This document shows positions 36,340-45,171 of a stretch of DNA of 51,077 bases, in pieces (position 1 is the stretch's first letter; every line of letters begins with the position of its first letter). Made by a program: the position numbers and the translations under genes. The notes beneath the pieces are model-generated. The model was not told the DNA's origin, did no database searches, and was given only the letters and a program-made list of their open reading frames with translations. This stretch comes from Erythrobacter sp. ANT-B3C2 (GTDB lineage: Bacteria > Pseudomonadota > Alphaproteobacteria > Sphingomonadales > Sphingomonadaceae): assembly GCA_001683845.1 (NCBI GenBank), contig LXQI01000043.1, positions 22,991-74,067 on the forward strand. Reading direction: 5' to 3'.

Positions 36340-38084
36340 CGTGCCGCGCCCCCTACCCGGTAGGCACAGAGCCGACCGGAGCGGAAGGCCGGGGTCGGTC
36401 CGCCGGAGCCGGAGCAGACATCGATGACAATTTCGACGCCGATCCGCCGGGCGTGGGTCAGCAGTTCAGGCAAATTGTCCTGCACCAGCAAGTTCACCAA
36501 ACGCTCGTGCCATTGCGGATACAGGCTGGGGCGCCACATGACCGCTGCGCCCTCCTTGATGCCGACCCAGACCGATCGCTCGGCCCAAGTGGTGAAGATG
36601 GCGCCGCCGAGGGGGAGTTCCGCCGCCCGGGCCATTCCCCTCGGCAACGTGCTCGCCTCGTTCAAGCTATTGCCCACCGGCAACAAGAAGCGGGTGCCCG
36701 GGGCGGTCTGGGTGCGCGCCCACTCGGCTATCGCCATCCACTCTCGCTGGCCTTCCCGAAAGGCGCGGTCGAGCTGAAGCGCATCGCCGATGCGAGGGAT
36801 CGTCAGTGCGGCCACCAGAGCCAATGCTGCGAAGGCCGGCACCCGCGGCCACGGGAGCGCAGGAGGTGTCCACACCGCCCGGACCGCCAGGAGCACGATC
36901 ACCAGCGGCAGCAGCGAGTATCCGCCCGCAAGGATCACGACCAGCGCCGGAGCGAAATAGGTCCGGTCGGCAGGCTTCCCCGCCCCGAATAGGCTTGCCG
37001 CCAGGGTAGCGATCACCAGTGTGGAGACGCTCACGATCATCGCGCTCGAGCGCAGCAGATGGAGGTTGAGCACCGTGGGGGACGATGTCACCAGCGGCGC
37101 GGCCGTCCCCACCAGCCAGACGAGGGCGAAGCCGGCAAGCGACACGAGAGCGATCCGGCGCGCTCGGCTTGGGAGAGAGAGCCCGGCGGCCAGAGCGGCG
37201 GCAAGGATCACTCCCAGTTTGATCAACTCACTGGTTGGTGTCTCCCAGATGAGAAAATGATCGGGCCAATAATCTGTCAGAAACGCGACATAGGCGAACT
37301 CGAGCGGAGCGGCGAAATCCGGATTGGCGACAACGTTCATCAACACCAACACGACCAACGGCGCGCTGGCCAGGCCGCCAAGGAGAAGCTGTCGGCTCAA
37401 CGCCGCCAAGGTGGCCTCACCATTGCGCAGCGCGGCCGCCATTAGCAGAGCCAGCGGCACGGCGAGCCAGACAGCCATGAACATGTTGATGAAAAACGTG
37501 ACGCCAGCGACCGCCACCGCCCAGCCGAAGCGATTGCGAGCCGCCAGCGCAAGCGCAATCAGCATCGTCGCATTGGCCAGTTCGGAATGGGTGAATTCGT
37601 TGAGCAACATGCCACCGCCACCCGCCGGCGAACCCATTTCGTAAAGCGGCTTGGCCACCGCGACGATCACCAGGAACACCGCCTGAGCGCGCCGGTCTGC
37701 CAAGTCCAGTGACTGCGCCAGCATCAGCGCGCCGACGAAGAACAGCACGCGCGAAAGGACCTGCAGCGGTAGGAACAGGTCGAGCATCGTTTGTCGGTCG
37801 GCGACACCCTCCAGCACCATCCAAACTCCCGACGAATAGAACCGCAGCGATTGCACGAAGGGATCGGCAGCGAAGTGGGGCTGGTCGTAGAGCTGCGTCA
37901 GGATCGGCAGGTGGAAGAGGTTATTGTTCGCCCCGCTCTGATGCCCCGAGATGGCGATCGACAGCATGGCGCACAGCACCACGATCACGGCAAGCACAGC
38001 GACGGAGATCGCCTGCGGGCTGTCGGCAGCCCGACGGGCGCGGCCCTGCTGCCGTTCAGGGGTTACGACAGCAGATGAGCTCAC
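36336..38084 (-). CDS. Polytopic membrane protein, unrecognised, in the UbiA set
   Basis: A 582-residue protein with about 11-12 hydrophobic spans and a C-terminal soluble part (from about 470) containing EWARTQTAPGTRFLLP and a Cys-bearing DVCSGSGG. The layout resembles GT-C-type glycosyltransferases, which use lipid-phosphate sugar donors and have a large external C-terminus, but no DxD-like motif in the first loop was identified with certainty; an early NNNLFHLPI loop is present. The GTG start overlaps the UbiA gene's TGA by four bases; the 3' end overlaps the SMR gene by four bases. Confidence 0.7.
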   Translation of the reverse strand: MSSSAVVTPERQQGRARRAADSPQAISVAVLAVIVVLCAMLSIAISGHQSGANNNLFHLPILTQLYDQPHFAADPFVQSLRFYSSGVWMVLEGVADRQTMLDLFLPLQVLSRVLFFVGALMLAQSLDLADRRAQAVFLVIVAVAKPLYEMGSPAGGGGMLLNEFTHSELANATMLIALALAARNRFGWAVAVAGVTFFINMFMAVWLAVPLALLMAAALRNGEATLAALSRQLLLGGLASAPLVVLVLMNVVANPDFAAPLEFAYVAFLTDYWPDHFLIWETPTSELIKLGVILAAALAAGLSLPSRARRIALVSLAGFALVWLVGTAAPLVTSSPTVLNLHLLRSSAMIVSVSTLVIATLAASLFGAGKPADRTYFAPALVVILAGGYSLLPLVIVLLAVRAVWTPPALPWPRVPAFAALALVAALTIPRIGDALQLDRAFREGQREWMAIAEWARTQTAPGTRFLLPVGNSLNEASTLPRGMARAAELPLGGAIFTTWAERSVWVGIKEGAAVMWRPSLYPQWHERLVNLLVQDNLPELLTHARRIGVEIVIDVCSGSGGPTPAFRSGRLCAYRVGGAAR

Positions 38085-39535
38085 AAAAGGGCCGCTGAGA
38101 GGAGGATCGCTCCGCCGAACACGACTCCGAACCTGGAAACCGAATCCTTCAGCGCCCAGACCATCGGGTCGTCGTCCATGAAGCGGCGATGCGACATGAG
38201 GAGCGCGCGCGAGAGCAGGAACAGGATAAGCGGGCATAGCAGCAGGAGGATCTGGGGGTTCTGGTATTGCAGCACGACTTCCGGCGATTGGATGTACAGC
38301 GCGAGAACCGTCACCGTGTTAACGCCAGTCGCCGCCGCAAGCGAAGCGATGACCGGCAGATCGGCCTGCTGGTAGTTGCGGTTGTTCGCGTCGGGAAGCT
38401 GGCTGTCGAGCCGCACCAGCAGTTCCGTATAGCGCTTGATCAGCGCCAGCGACGAGAAGGCGAACAGGCAGAATGCCAGCAGCCATGCTGACAGCGTAAT
38501 GCCCGTCGCCGCGCTGCCGGCGAACACGCGCACCGTGTAGAGCAGGGCCAGCACGATGACATCGACCAGCATCTTGCGCTTCAATGAGAATGAGTAGGCC
38601 GTCGTCATTGCCAGATAGGCGGCAAGCACCAGCAGGAAGTAGGTCGGCAGGGCCAAGGCCAGCAATGCGCTGAGGATCAGCAGCACCGGCACAGCCGCCA
38701 CGGCACCGTGAATGGAAACCGCCCCGCTTGCGAGCGGTCGGTTGCGCTTTCGCGGATGGGCGCGATCGTCGGCAATGTCGACCATGTCGTTTACAAGGTA
38801 GATGGCCGATGCCGCGAGCGAGAAGGAAATGAACGCAATCAGGGCCTGGAGCAGCACCTCCAGGCCGAACACCTGGCTGACACCCACCGGCACGAAGATC
38901 AGCAGGTTCTTGGCATATTGGTGGACGCGCAGGGCATGGGCCCACTCCCTCAGCCTGGAGCGTGGGGCATCCAACGGTTGCACCTCCTTGCCGAAGGTGT
39001 GCAGGCGGCGCTTGACCGACCTGCCGATGCCGATCGTGTAGCACCGCCGGGCGTAGCGCCACACCGCAAGGTCGGCGGTGCTGTTGCCGATGTAATCGAA
39101 GCCGCCCTCGCCAAACTCTTCCTTTAGCAACTCGGCCTTGGCGCGATCCGCGAGATTGCGCGAAGGATTGGTGGCGAACACCCCGTCGAACAATCCGAGA
39201 TACTCGGCGATCTGTGCAGCATATTTCTCATGGCTTGCCGTGGCGAGAAAAACCGGCCGGCCTTCCGCTCGGGCCGATCCGATCAACGCCATAACCGGCT
39301 CCTGGTATGGCAGGCAGCTGGGATCCAGCGGATGCCGGTCCACCAGATAGTGCTTGAGGTGCGCTTTGCCCTGTTGCAACACGCGAAACAGGACCGGGAA
39401 ATCGAACGGCCGTGCTGCGAGGTGCGACACCAACGTTTCGGCCAGCAGGTCGCCGCCGATCAGCGTGCCGTCGAGATCCACGACCAGCGGAACGACGGCA
39501 GCGGCAGTCGAGGTGTCGACCGTGATCGTGTGCAT
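38081..39535 (-). CDS. HAD phosphatase fused to UbiA-family prenyltransferase
   Basis: A 484-residue fusion. Residues 15-180 are a HAD-type phosphatase: nucleophile D20 and acid D22 in VVDLDGTLIGGD, motif II near T100 in LATASHEKYA, and GNSTADLAVW (151-160). Residues 200-484 are a UbiA-type membrane prenyltransferase with the Asp-rich motif NDMVDIADD (250-258) and RNRPLASG, plus a second basic/Asp region in LKRKMLVDV. Relatives of the UbiA half make decaprenyl-phosphoryl-5-phosphoribose, and the HAD half would then supply the dephosphorylation step. First gene of a translationally coupled three-gene set. The ATG was chosen as the first one before the HAD domain. Confidence 0.88.
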   Translation of the reverse strand: MHTITVDTSTAAAVVPLVVDLDGTLIGGDLLAETLVSHLAARPFDFPVLFRVLQQGKAHLKHYLVDRHPLDPSCLPYQEPVMALIGSARAEGRPVFLATASHEKYAAQIAEYLGLFDGVFATNPSRNLADRAKAELLKEEFGEGGFDYIGNSTADLAVWRYARRCYTIGIGRSVKRRLHTFGKEVQPLDAPRSRLREWAHALRVHQYAKNLLIFVPVGVSQVFGLEVLLQALIAFISFSLAASAIYLVNDMVDIADDRAHPRKRNRPLASGAVSIHGAVAAVPVLLILSALLALALPTYFLLVLAAYLAMTTAYSFSLKRKMLVDVIVLALLYTVRVFAGSAATGITLSAWLLAFCLFAFSSLALIKRYTELLVRLDSQLPDANNRNYQQADLPVIASLAAATGVNTVTVLALYIQSPEVVLQYQNPQILLLLCPLILFLLSRALLMSHRRFMDDDPMVWALKDSVSRFGVVFGGAILLSAALL

Positions 39536-40606
39536 GTTCAGCGCGCCCCATCCCGCCCAGGCTAATCGTGGCGTTACAGGAACAAGCCCCTATGACAAGG
39601 AGCATTGGTTCGCCGGTCGCGCCCTGTGCCACCCTGGGCTGGCTCTCGATGCCCTCAAGTGCGACAATTGTTCGCTTGCGCCCAATAGCTGAGGCACGAA
39701 ATCGACCCGTGCGCATCCTTCCACAGAGCGACCGTTTTGACCACCGCCAATGAATGCAAGGTGCCGGCACGGATTCATCGTCTCTGCAAGGGCGTCTTCG
39801 CTCTCGATTAGCTCAGGACGCGGGGCTGTGGACCAGCCTGATCCAGCCCGCGCCAGTTCTGATCACCGGATTTGCGCCTGCTTGCTCCTGCATCGCATGG
39901 ACTCACCTTCGGTAGATCCGAACCTGACGAGACGGAGCCAACAATTGGTGGGATATGCGCGCCTTTCCAGTTTCACCCATTTGTTCGATGTGCGGCTGGA
40001 GGCACTGAGCGCTGCGGAGTGCAAGAAGGTCTTCTCCGAGACGAGATCCGGCACGGCAAACGGCGGGCGGAGGCTCTACCTCAGCTCTTCAGCTCCTTCG
40101 GGAAGGCGACCGAAATTGACGCTGATCGACCAAGCGGGCGCGCCGCAACAACTTGCGGTTTACGAATTCGGGACGTCGAGCCAATCGGCCTGCATCAGCG
40201 GTTCAGCGTCACTGGGCTCTGCCGACAAAGTCTCGCGCGCGTTCGCCTCCGTTTCGACAAAGCCGCACCCGCCGTGTCGCACCAACAGAAGGGGAGCGAG
40301 CACCAAGCGGATCAAGGGATTCTGGGGCACCCAACGCCAGCGTCCGAACGGCTAATTGGCTGGCCTTCGCAAGGATCCACTTCGTCCCGATGTCGAGCGT
40401 CGAGCCCCTTCCACGCGCCCAGATACCCAGCGCTGACTTTGTGAGGTTGGTGCGGGGAGCACGATTGATGCCGGTGATAGCGGCTCCAGCCCGATCAAGC
40501 AGGATCGGCGATGGGTCCCAAGCCTCTGGCCTCCACTATGCTGCTGTTTGAAGTCACATCTGTGTAACGCTGGTGAAGTGCAACTGTCCCAAAACGGACC
40601 ACAAGC
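39536..40606. other. Long gap with no supported gene
   Basis: About 1.07 kb of lower G+C DNA. A plus-strand open frame from an ATG at 39897 to 40355 (152 codons) contains CKKVFSETRSG and LTLIDQAGAPQQLAVYEF, but I recognise no family and see no ribosome site, so it may be a remnant. The promoter for the HAD-UbiA set should lie in 39536-39700 on the minus strand; I see no convincing one. Confidence 0.4.
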
Positions 40607-40674
40607 CGTCATGCGACGCTCCTAAGGGCGCTGCAACGGAAGTCATCCGACCCGCCTAACGGCGCTGCACCGGA
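40607..40674 (+). repeat. Tandem pair of 34-base imperfect repeats
   Basis: Two adjacent 34-base units (40607-40640 and 40641-40674) agree at roughly 28 of 34 positions. Their cores are CCTAAGGGCGCTGCAACG and CCTAACGGCGCTGCACCG. They end 16 bases before the start codon of the phosphatase gene, so they may bind a regulator or be a small duplicated promoter element. Confidence 0.6.
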
Positions 40675-40690
40675 TCTGGAGTACCAGCAT

Positions 40691-42148
40691 TTGAAACGTA
40701 ATCTTTTTTGCGCGGCCGGCGCCGCGCTTGCGTGCGTATTGGCTGCATCAGCGGCGGCGCATGACGGACCAGGGCACCACGCGCCGGTGCTGGCGCCATG
40801 GCAGCAGGCGAGCGAGTGGCCGGACCGGATCGTCGTCACCTTCGAGGGCGATCCTGCGACCAGCCTGAGCGTCAACTGGCGGACCGCTGCTTCGGTCACC
40901 GCGACCCGGGCTGAGATCGCCCCGGCGCTGCCGGATGCCCGGTTCGACCAGCAGGCGGTTTCGGCCGCCGCTCAGTCAGAGCAGGTCAGCCTGGCCACGC
41001 TCGAGCTGGCAGGCATCCAGATCCCGATCGAGCAGAATGCGGGCCTTTCGCCCGCCGGCTTCCATTCCGTGCGCTTCGACGGGCTGGAGCCCGACACGCT
41101 GTATGCCTATCGCGTGCAGGGTGCCGAGGGGAAGTGGAGCGAGTGGTTTCACACGCGCACCGCGCCGCTTTCGGGCCCGATCCGCTTTATTTATCTGGGC
41201 GATGCGCAGAACGGGATCGATTCGCATTTTCCCCGCGTCGTCCGCGCCGCATTCCAGAAAGCGCCCGATGCGCGCTTCATCCTCCACGCCGGCGATCTGG
41301 TAAACCGCGCCTCGCGCGATCTCGAGTGGGCACAGTGGTTCCGCGCTTCCGGCTTCATCCACGGCATGGTCCCGGCCATCCCGGTGACCGGCAACCATGA
41401 ATATGATCGCCACGGCCTGACCGAGGAAGACCGGCAGCGGGCGCTCTCCATCCTATGGCGCCCACAGTTCCGCCTGCCGGTGGACGAGACGCTCTCCGCC
41501 GAACTCCACGAGACGGTCTACGATGTGCGCTATTCGCAAGACCTGCACGTCTTCGTGCTGAACACCAACAGCCCCGACATGGCCGAGCAGGCGCGCTGGC
41601 TCGATGCCAAGCTGGCCGCGAGCGATGCGACCTGGCGCGTGATCACCGGGCACCATCCGGTCTTCTCATCGGGCCGCGACCGTGACAATCCGCGGGTGCG
41701 TGACGTGATCCTGCCGGTGCTGCTGAAGCACCGGGTGGACCTCGTCCTGCAGGGGCACGACCACACCTATGCTCGCGGCACCGTGGGGGAAGATCCTCAG
41801 ACCCCCGCCCGCCGGGCTGCCACCGGCGCCGACGGGGTCACGACGATGTTCGTCAATTCTGTATCCGGCGCCAAGCAGTACAATTTCAGCGAAAACGGCT
41901 GGGACGAATACGCCCCCACCGGTGTGGAGCTTAACCGCCAGGCGGAGAACACACAGTTCTACCAGATCATCAGCCTCGATGCCGGCGCGCTGCACTACAC
42001 CGCCTACACTGCCGACGGGCAGCTCTATGACGAGTTCCGGCTGACCAAGGACCAGGACGGGTCCAAGACGATCGCTCCTGAGACACCGGGGTTGCCCGAA
42101 ACCCGCAGCTTCACCAACACGCTTCCCTATTCGGGCGTCCAGAACTGA
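40691..42148 (+). CDS. Purple-acid-phosphatase-like metallophosphoesterase, secreted
   Basis: A 485-residue exported phosphoesterase. Signal peptide 1-23; an N-terminal fibronectin-like domain (45-160); then the metallophosphoesterase domain with metal ligands D171 (YLGDAQNG), D202 (HAGDLVNR), N235/H236 (TGNHEYD), H321/H322 (GHHPVF), H356 and H358 (GHDHTYARG). The fold order is that of purple acid phosphatases, which release phosphate from organic esters. The start is TTG with TGGAG upstream; no better ATG gives the signal peptide. Followed 44 bases later by a TonB receptor and then a PHP hydrolase. Confidence 0.9.
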   Translation: MKRNLFCAAGAALACVLAASAAAHDGPGHHAPVLAPWQQASEWPDRIVVTFEGDPATSLSVNWRTAASVTATRAEIAPALPDARFDQQAVSAAAQSEQVSLATLELAGIQIPIEQNAGLSPAGFHSVRFDGLEPDTLYAYRVQGAEGKWSEWFHTRTAPLSGPIRFIYLGDAQNGIDSHFPRVVRAAFQKAPDARFILHAGDLVNRASRDLEWAQWFRASGFIHGMVPAIPVTGNHEYDRHGLTEEDRQRALSILWRPQFRLPVDETLSAELHETVYDVRYSQDLHVFVLNTNSPDMAEQARWLDAKLAASDATWRVITGHHPVFSSGRDRDNPRVRDVILPVLLKHRVDLVLQGHDHTYARGTVGEDPQTPARRAATGADGVTTMFVNSVSGAKQYNFSENGWDEYAPTGVELNRQAENTQFYQIISLDAGALHYTAYTADGQLYDEFRLTKDQDGSKTIAPETPGLPETRSFTNTLPYSGVQN

Positions 42149-42192
42149 CGGCGATGCCCGCCCTCTTAACACGAAATCCTCGGAGAATCATA

Positions 42193-45138
42193 ATGACGGG
42201 TCACCCCGCCTGTTCGCGTGCCCTGCTGCTTGCCACGACCGGTGTCGGTCTTCTCGCCAGCCCCGCTGCCAATGCTCAGACCAGCAATGCCTCCCCCCCC
42301 ATGATCCAGGTGGTCGATCGCACCGGTCAAGCTGAACTCGGCGAGATCAGCGGCGTGGTTGTGGACGCCTCGGGTGGGTTCATCAACGGCGCGGAAGTGG
42401 AGCTGGAAGGCTCCAACGTCGTGGCCCGGACCGACACGGAAGGCCGTTTCCGCCTGACCCAGGTTCCGGCCGGCACCCGCCAGATCACCGTCAGCTATAT
42501 CGGCCTGCCGAGTGAAACCCGGGCCGTCGAGATCCTACCCCGGCAGACCGCCGAGATCAGGGTGCAACTTACCAGCCAGAGCGCTGGTAATGCGATCGTC
42601 GTCATGGGTTCGCGACCCATCGCTGAATCGGAAGCGGCCGCCTTGCAGCTCCAGCGCTCGTCCACCTCGCTCGTGAGTGTGGTGGCGGCCGATAGCATCG
42701 GCCGCTTCCCCGACCAGAACATCGCCGCGGCGCTGAGCCGACTTCCCGGCATCGCGGTGCAGCGCGACCAGGGGCAAGAACGCTTTGTCAGCCTACGCGG
42801 CGCGCGCCCGAACTGGACGACGATCTCGTTCGACGGCATCAACGTGATCAGCCCGGCCGGCCGCACCACGCGGTTCGACACGATCCCCTCGTCGATCGCC
42901 AGTGCAGTGGTCGTCCGCAAGGCAGTGACGGCGGACATGCCGGGTGAAACCGTTGCCGGTAACATCGACGTGCGCACCCGCGGCGCCTTCGATTATCCCG
43001 GCTTCCGCATGGCGGCTGATGTAGGACTGGGCTTCAACGATCTGGGCGGCGGGCTGCAGTACAATGCCAGCGGCTATGTCGCGAACAGGTTTCTGAACGA
43101 CACGGTCGGCATTCTCCTGACAGCGTCGCGCTACGAGCGCGACATGATCACTGACAATTACGAGGGTGGCTGGACCGAGCGCAACGGAATGGTCTGGAAC
43201 AACAACAGCCAGAACAAGCTCTATCGCCTCACCCGCAGCAATACGGCCTTTGGCGGCAAGCTGGACTGGCGCCCCTCGCCCGGTCACGAGTTCTTCTTCA
43301 GTTCCGTGCACACCGAATTCCGGGACGACGAGCTTCGCAGCGCCTACGTGTTCGATGTGGACGATAGCCGGAACGGGCCAGGCTGGGCCGACCCCTCCAC
43401 CGGCAATACCCCGTTCCAGGGCACGATCTTCGGCGTGGAGATCGACTCGACGCTCAACAGCAACTCCTCGCGTCAGCGCATCTTCACCAACACGCTGGGC
43501 GGTGACCACCTGCTTGGCGCCTGGGAAATCGACTGGCGGCTGAACTTCACCAGGGCGCAGGCCGATTCCCGTCCGCCCTTCCAGTCAACCTGGCGCAGCC
43601 CGGCCAGCCCGCTCCTGCGCCCCACCATTGAGTACGACCTGACCGACCGGACGATCAACAATCTGCGTCTTTTCGAGACAATCGGCAATCCGGACGGCAG
43701 CTTCAGCAGGGGGCCGGAACGCCCGTTCATTTCGACGACAGAGCTCGATTACGTCACCATGACCCGCGGCAATGTTCGGGACGAGACCAATGCCTACACG
43801 GCACGTCTCGATTTCAGCCGCGATCTCTTGCTGCTTGGCACGGAAACGACGCTGCAACTCGGCACCCAGTACGACGATCGCACGAAAGATTCCAACCGGG
43901 TCACGCTGGAAGCACGGAGGGCCGACCTTGTCGCGGCCGGGATCGTGCCGCCGACGATGCAGGATTTCGCCATCAACGATCCGTTCAAGGGCCGCATCCC
44001 GCTCCGTTATGCCTTCCGCTACTTTTCCAACGAGGGCGGGACGGACCTGTTCGACAGCTTTATTGAAGCTGGCGCCACCCGTGTTCAGCCGAACACCACC
44101 GAATCAAACTATTACAAGGTGAACGAGCGGGTCATCGCCGGCTATCTGATGGGCACCAGCTTCTTCGACTGGGGCAATGTCGTGGCCGGAGCGCGGGTGG
44201 AGAATGTTCGCAACGAGAGCGAGGCCAATATCCAGACCACCGCCAATGGTTCCACGGTCTTCACTCCGACCAGCCTCTCGGCCGATCACACACTCGTGTT
44301 TCCCAGTGCACACATCAATTGGGACGTGACCAACGACATGAAGGTGCGGCTATCGTTTAACACCGGCGCGGCGCGGCCGGACTATACGACGCTGCGGCCC
44401 AACCTCTCCTTCAGCGACGTAAACGAGACGGTTTCGGGCGGCAACCCGCTGGCAACGCCGGAAAAGGCACGCGGCGTCGACCTCTATTACGAATGGTACA
44501 TGCCGTCACGCGGCTTCCTCTCGGCCGGCGTGTTCTACAAGGAGATCACGGACGTTCTGTTCGGCATCGAGCTCGACCAGTTCGGCCTCACCCAGTTCGA
44601 TACGCCCGAGTTGCGCCGCTCGACCTACACCTACAGCACCACGGGCAATGGCGGCAGCGGCACGCTCAAGGGCCTGGAGTTCGCCTTCTCGCAGCCTTTC
44701 GAAGGGCTGGTCCGCAGCCTTGGTGGGCCCGATTGGCTGGGCGGCTTTGGCATTCAGGCGAACCTCACGCTGAACGACACGGAAGCCACCACGCCCGACG
44801 GCAGGACGGTGGAGTTGCCCGGTTCGTCGGACATGGTCTACAATCTGTCCGGCTATTATGAATATTCCGGTTTCTCGGCGCGGGTGAGCTGGCAGGAGCG
44901 CTCGGCATGGCTTGATGCTCTCGGCTCCAACCCGGTCGTCGGCGATCGGTACTGGGATCGGGTCGGCCGGCTGGACCTCTCGATGCGGTACTCGATCAAT
45001 AAAAACGCCGAGCTATACTTCGACGCCAACAACCTCCTCGACGAGCCGGGCATCCGCTATGTCGGTGACAGGGCGCGGGTGACGGAGTTCGAGACATTCG
45101 GAGCCCGATACATGTGGGGCGCGCGCTTCAATTTCTGA
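42193..45138 (+). CDS. TonB-dependent receptor with N-terminal CarboxypepD_reg-like domain
   Basis: A 981-residue outer-membrane transporter. Signal peptide 1-29; a carboxypeptidase-regulatory-like domain (GEISGVVVDASGG to QITVSYIG); the plug with FPDQNIAAALSRLPGIAVQRD and RFVSLRGARPNWTTISFDG; then a 22-strand barrel ending in RFNF with the terminal Phe needed for assembly. Such receptors in sphingomonads import large or scarce solutes. Neighbouring phosphoesterases suggest the cargo is a phosphorylated compound. GGAG lies eight bases before the ATG. The last strands end 33 bases before the PHP gene. Confidence 0.95.
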   Translation: MTGHPACSRALLLATTGVGLLASPAANAQTSNASPPMIQVVDRTGQAELGEISGVVVDASGGFINGAEVELEGSNVVARTDTEGRFRLTQVPAGTRQITVSYIGLPSETRAVEILPRQTAEIRVQLTSQSAGNAIVVMGSRPIAESEAAALQLQRSSTSLVSVVAADSIGRFPDQNIAAALSRLPGIAVQRDQGQERFVSLRGARPNWTTISFDGINVISPAGRTTRFDTIPSSIASAVVVRKAVTADMPGETVAGNIDVRTRGAFDYPGFRMAADVGLGFNDLGGGLQYNASGYVANRFLNDTVGILLTASRYERDMITDNYEGGWTERNGMVWNNNSQNKLYRLTRSNTAFGGKLDWRPSPGHEFFFSSVHTEFRDDELRSAYVFDVDDSRNGPGWADPSTGNTPFQGTIFGVEIDSTLNSNSSRQRIFTNTLGGDHLLGAWEIDWRLNFTRAQADSRPPFQSTWRSPASPLLRPTIEYDLTDRTINNLRLFETIGNPDGSFSRGPERPFISTTELDYVTMTRGNVRDETNAYTARLDFSRDLLLLGTETTLQLGTQYDDRTKDSNRVTLEARRADLVAAGIVPPTMQDFAINDPFKGRIPLRYAFRYFSNEGGTDLFDSFIEAGATRVQPNTTESNYYKVNERVIAGYLMGTSFFDWGNVVAGARVENVRNESEANIQTTANGSTVFTPTSLSADHTLVFPSAHINWDVTNDMKVRLSFNTGAARPDYTTLRPNLSFSDVNETVSGGNPLATPEKARGVDLYYEWYMPSRGFLSAGVFYKEITDVLFGIELDQFGLTQFDTPELRRSTYTYSTTGNGGSGTLKGLEFAFSQPFEGLVRSLGGPDWLGGFGIQANLTLNDTEATTPDGRTVELPGSSDMVYNLSGYYEYSGFSARVSWQERSAWLDALGSNPVVGDRYWDRVGRLDLSMRYSINKNAELYFDANNLLDEPGIRYVGDRARVTEFETFGARYMWGARFNF

Positions 45139-45171
45139 TCCGCTCGCGATCGATACAGGACACCTGGCACC

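Noticed and set aside
39897-40355. A 152-codon plus-strand open frame
   Set aside because: No ribosome site, no recognised family and unlike neighbouring genes in codon use; described only as part of the gap.
40560-40600. Pho-box-like repeats before the phosphatase gene
   Set aside because: CTGTGTA and CTGTCCC occur, but the 11-base register and the middle unit do not fit a Pho box.
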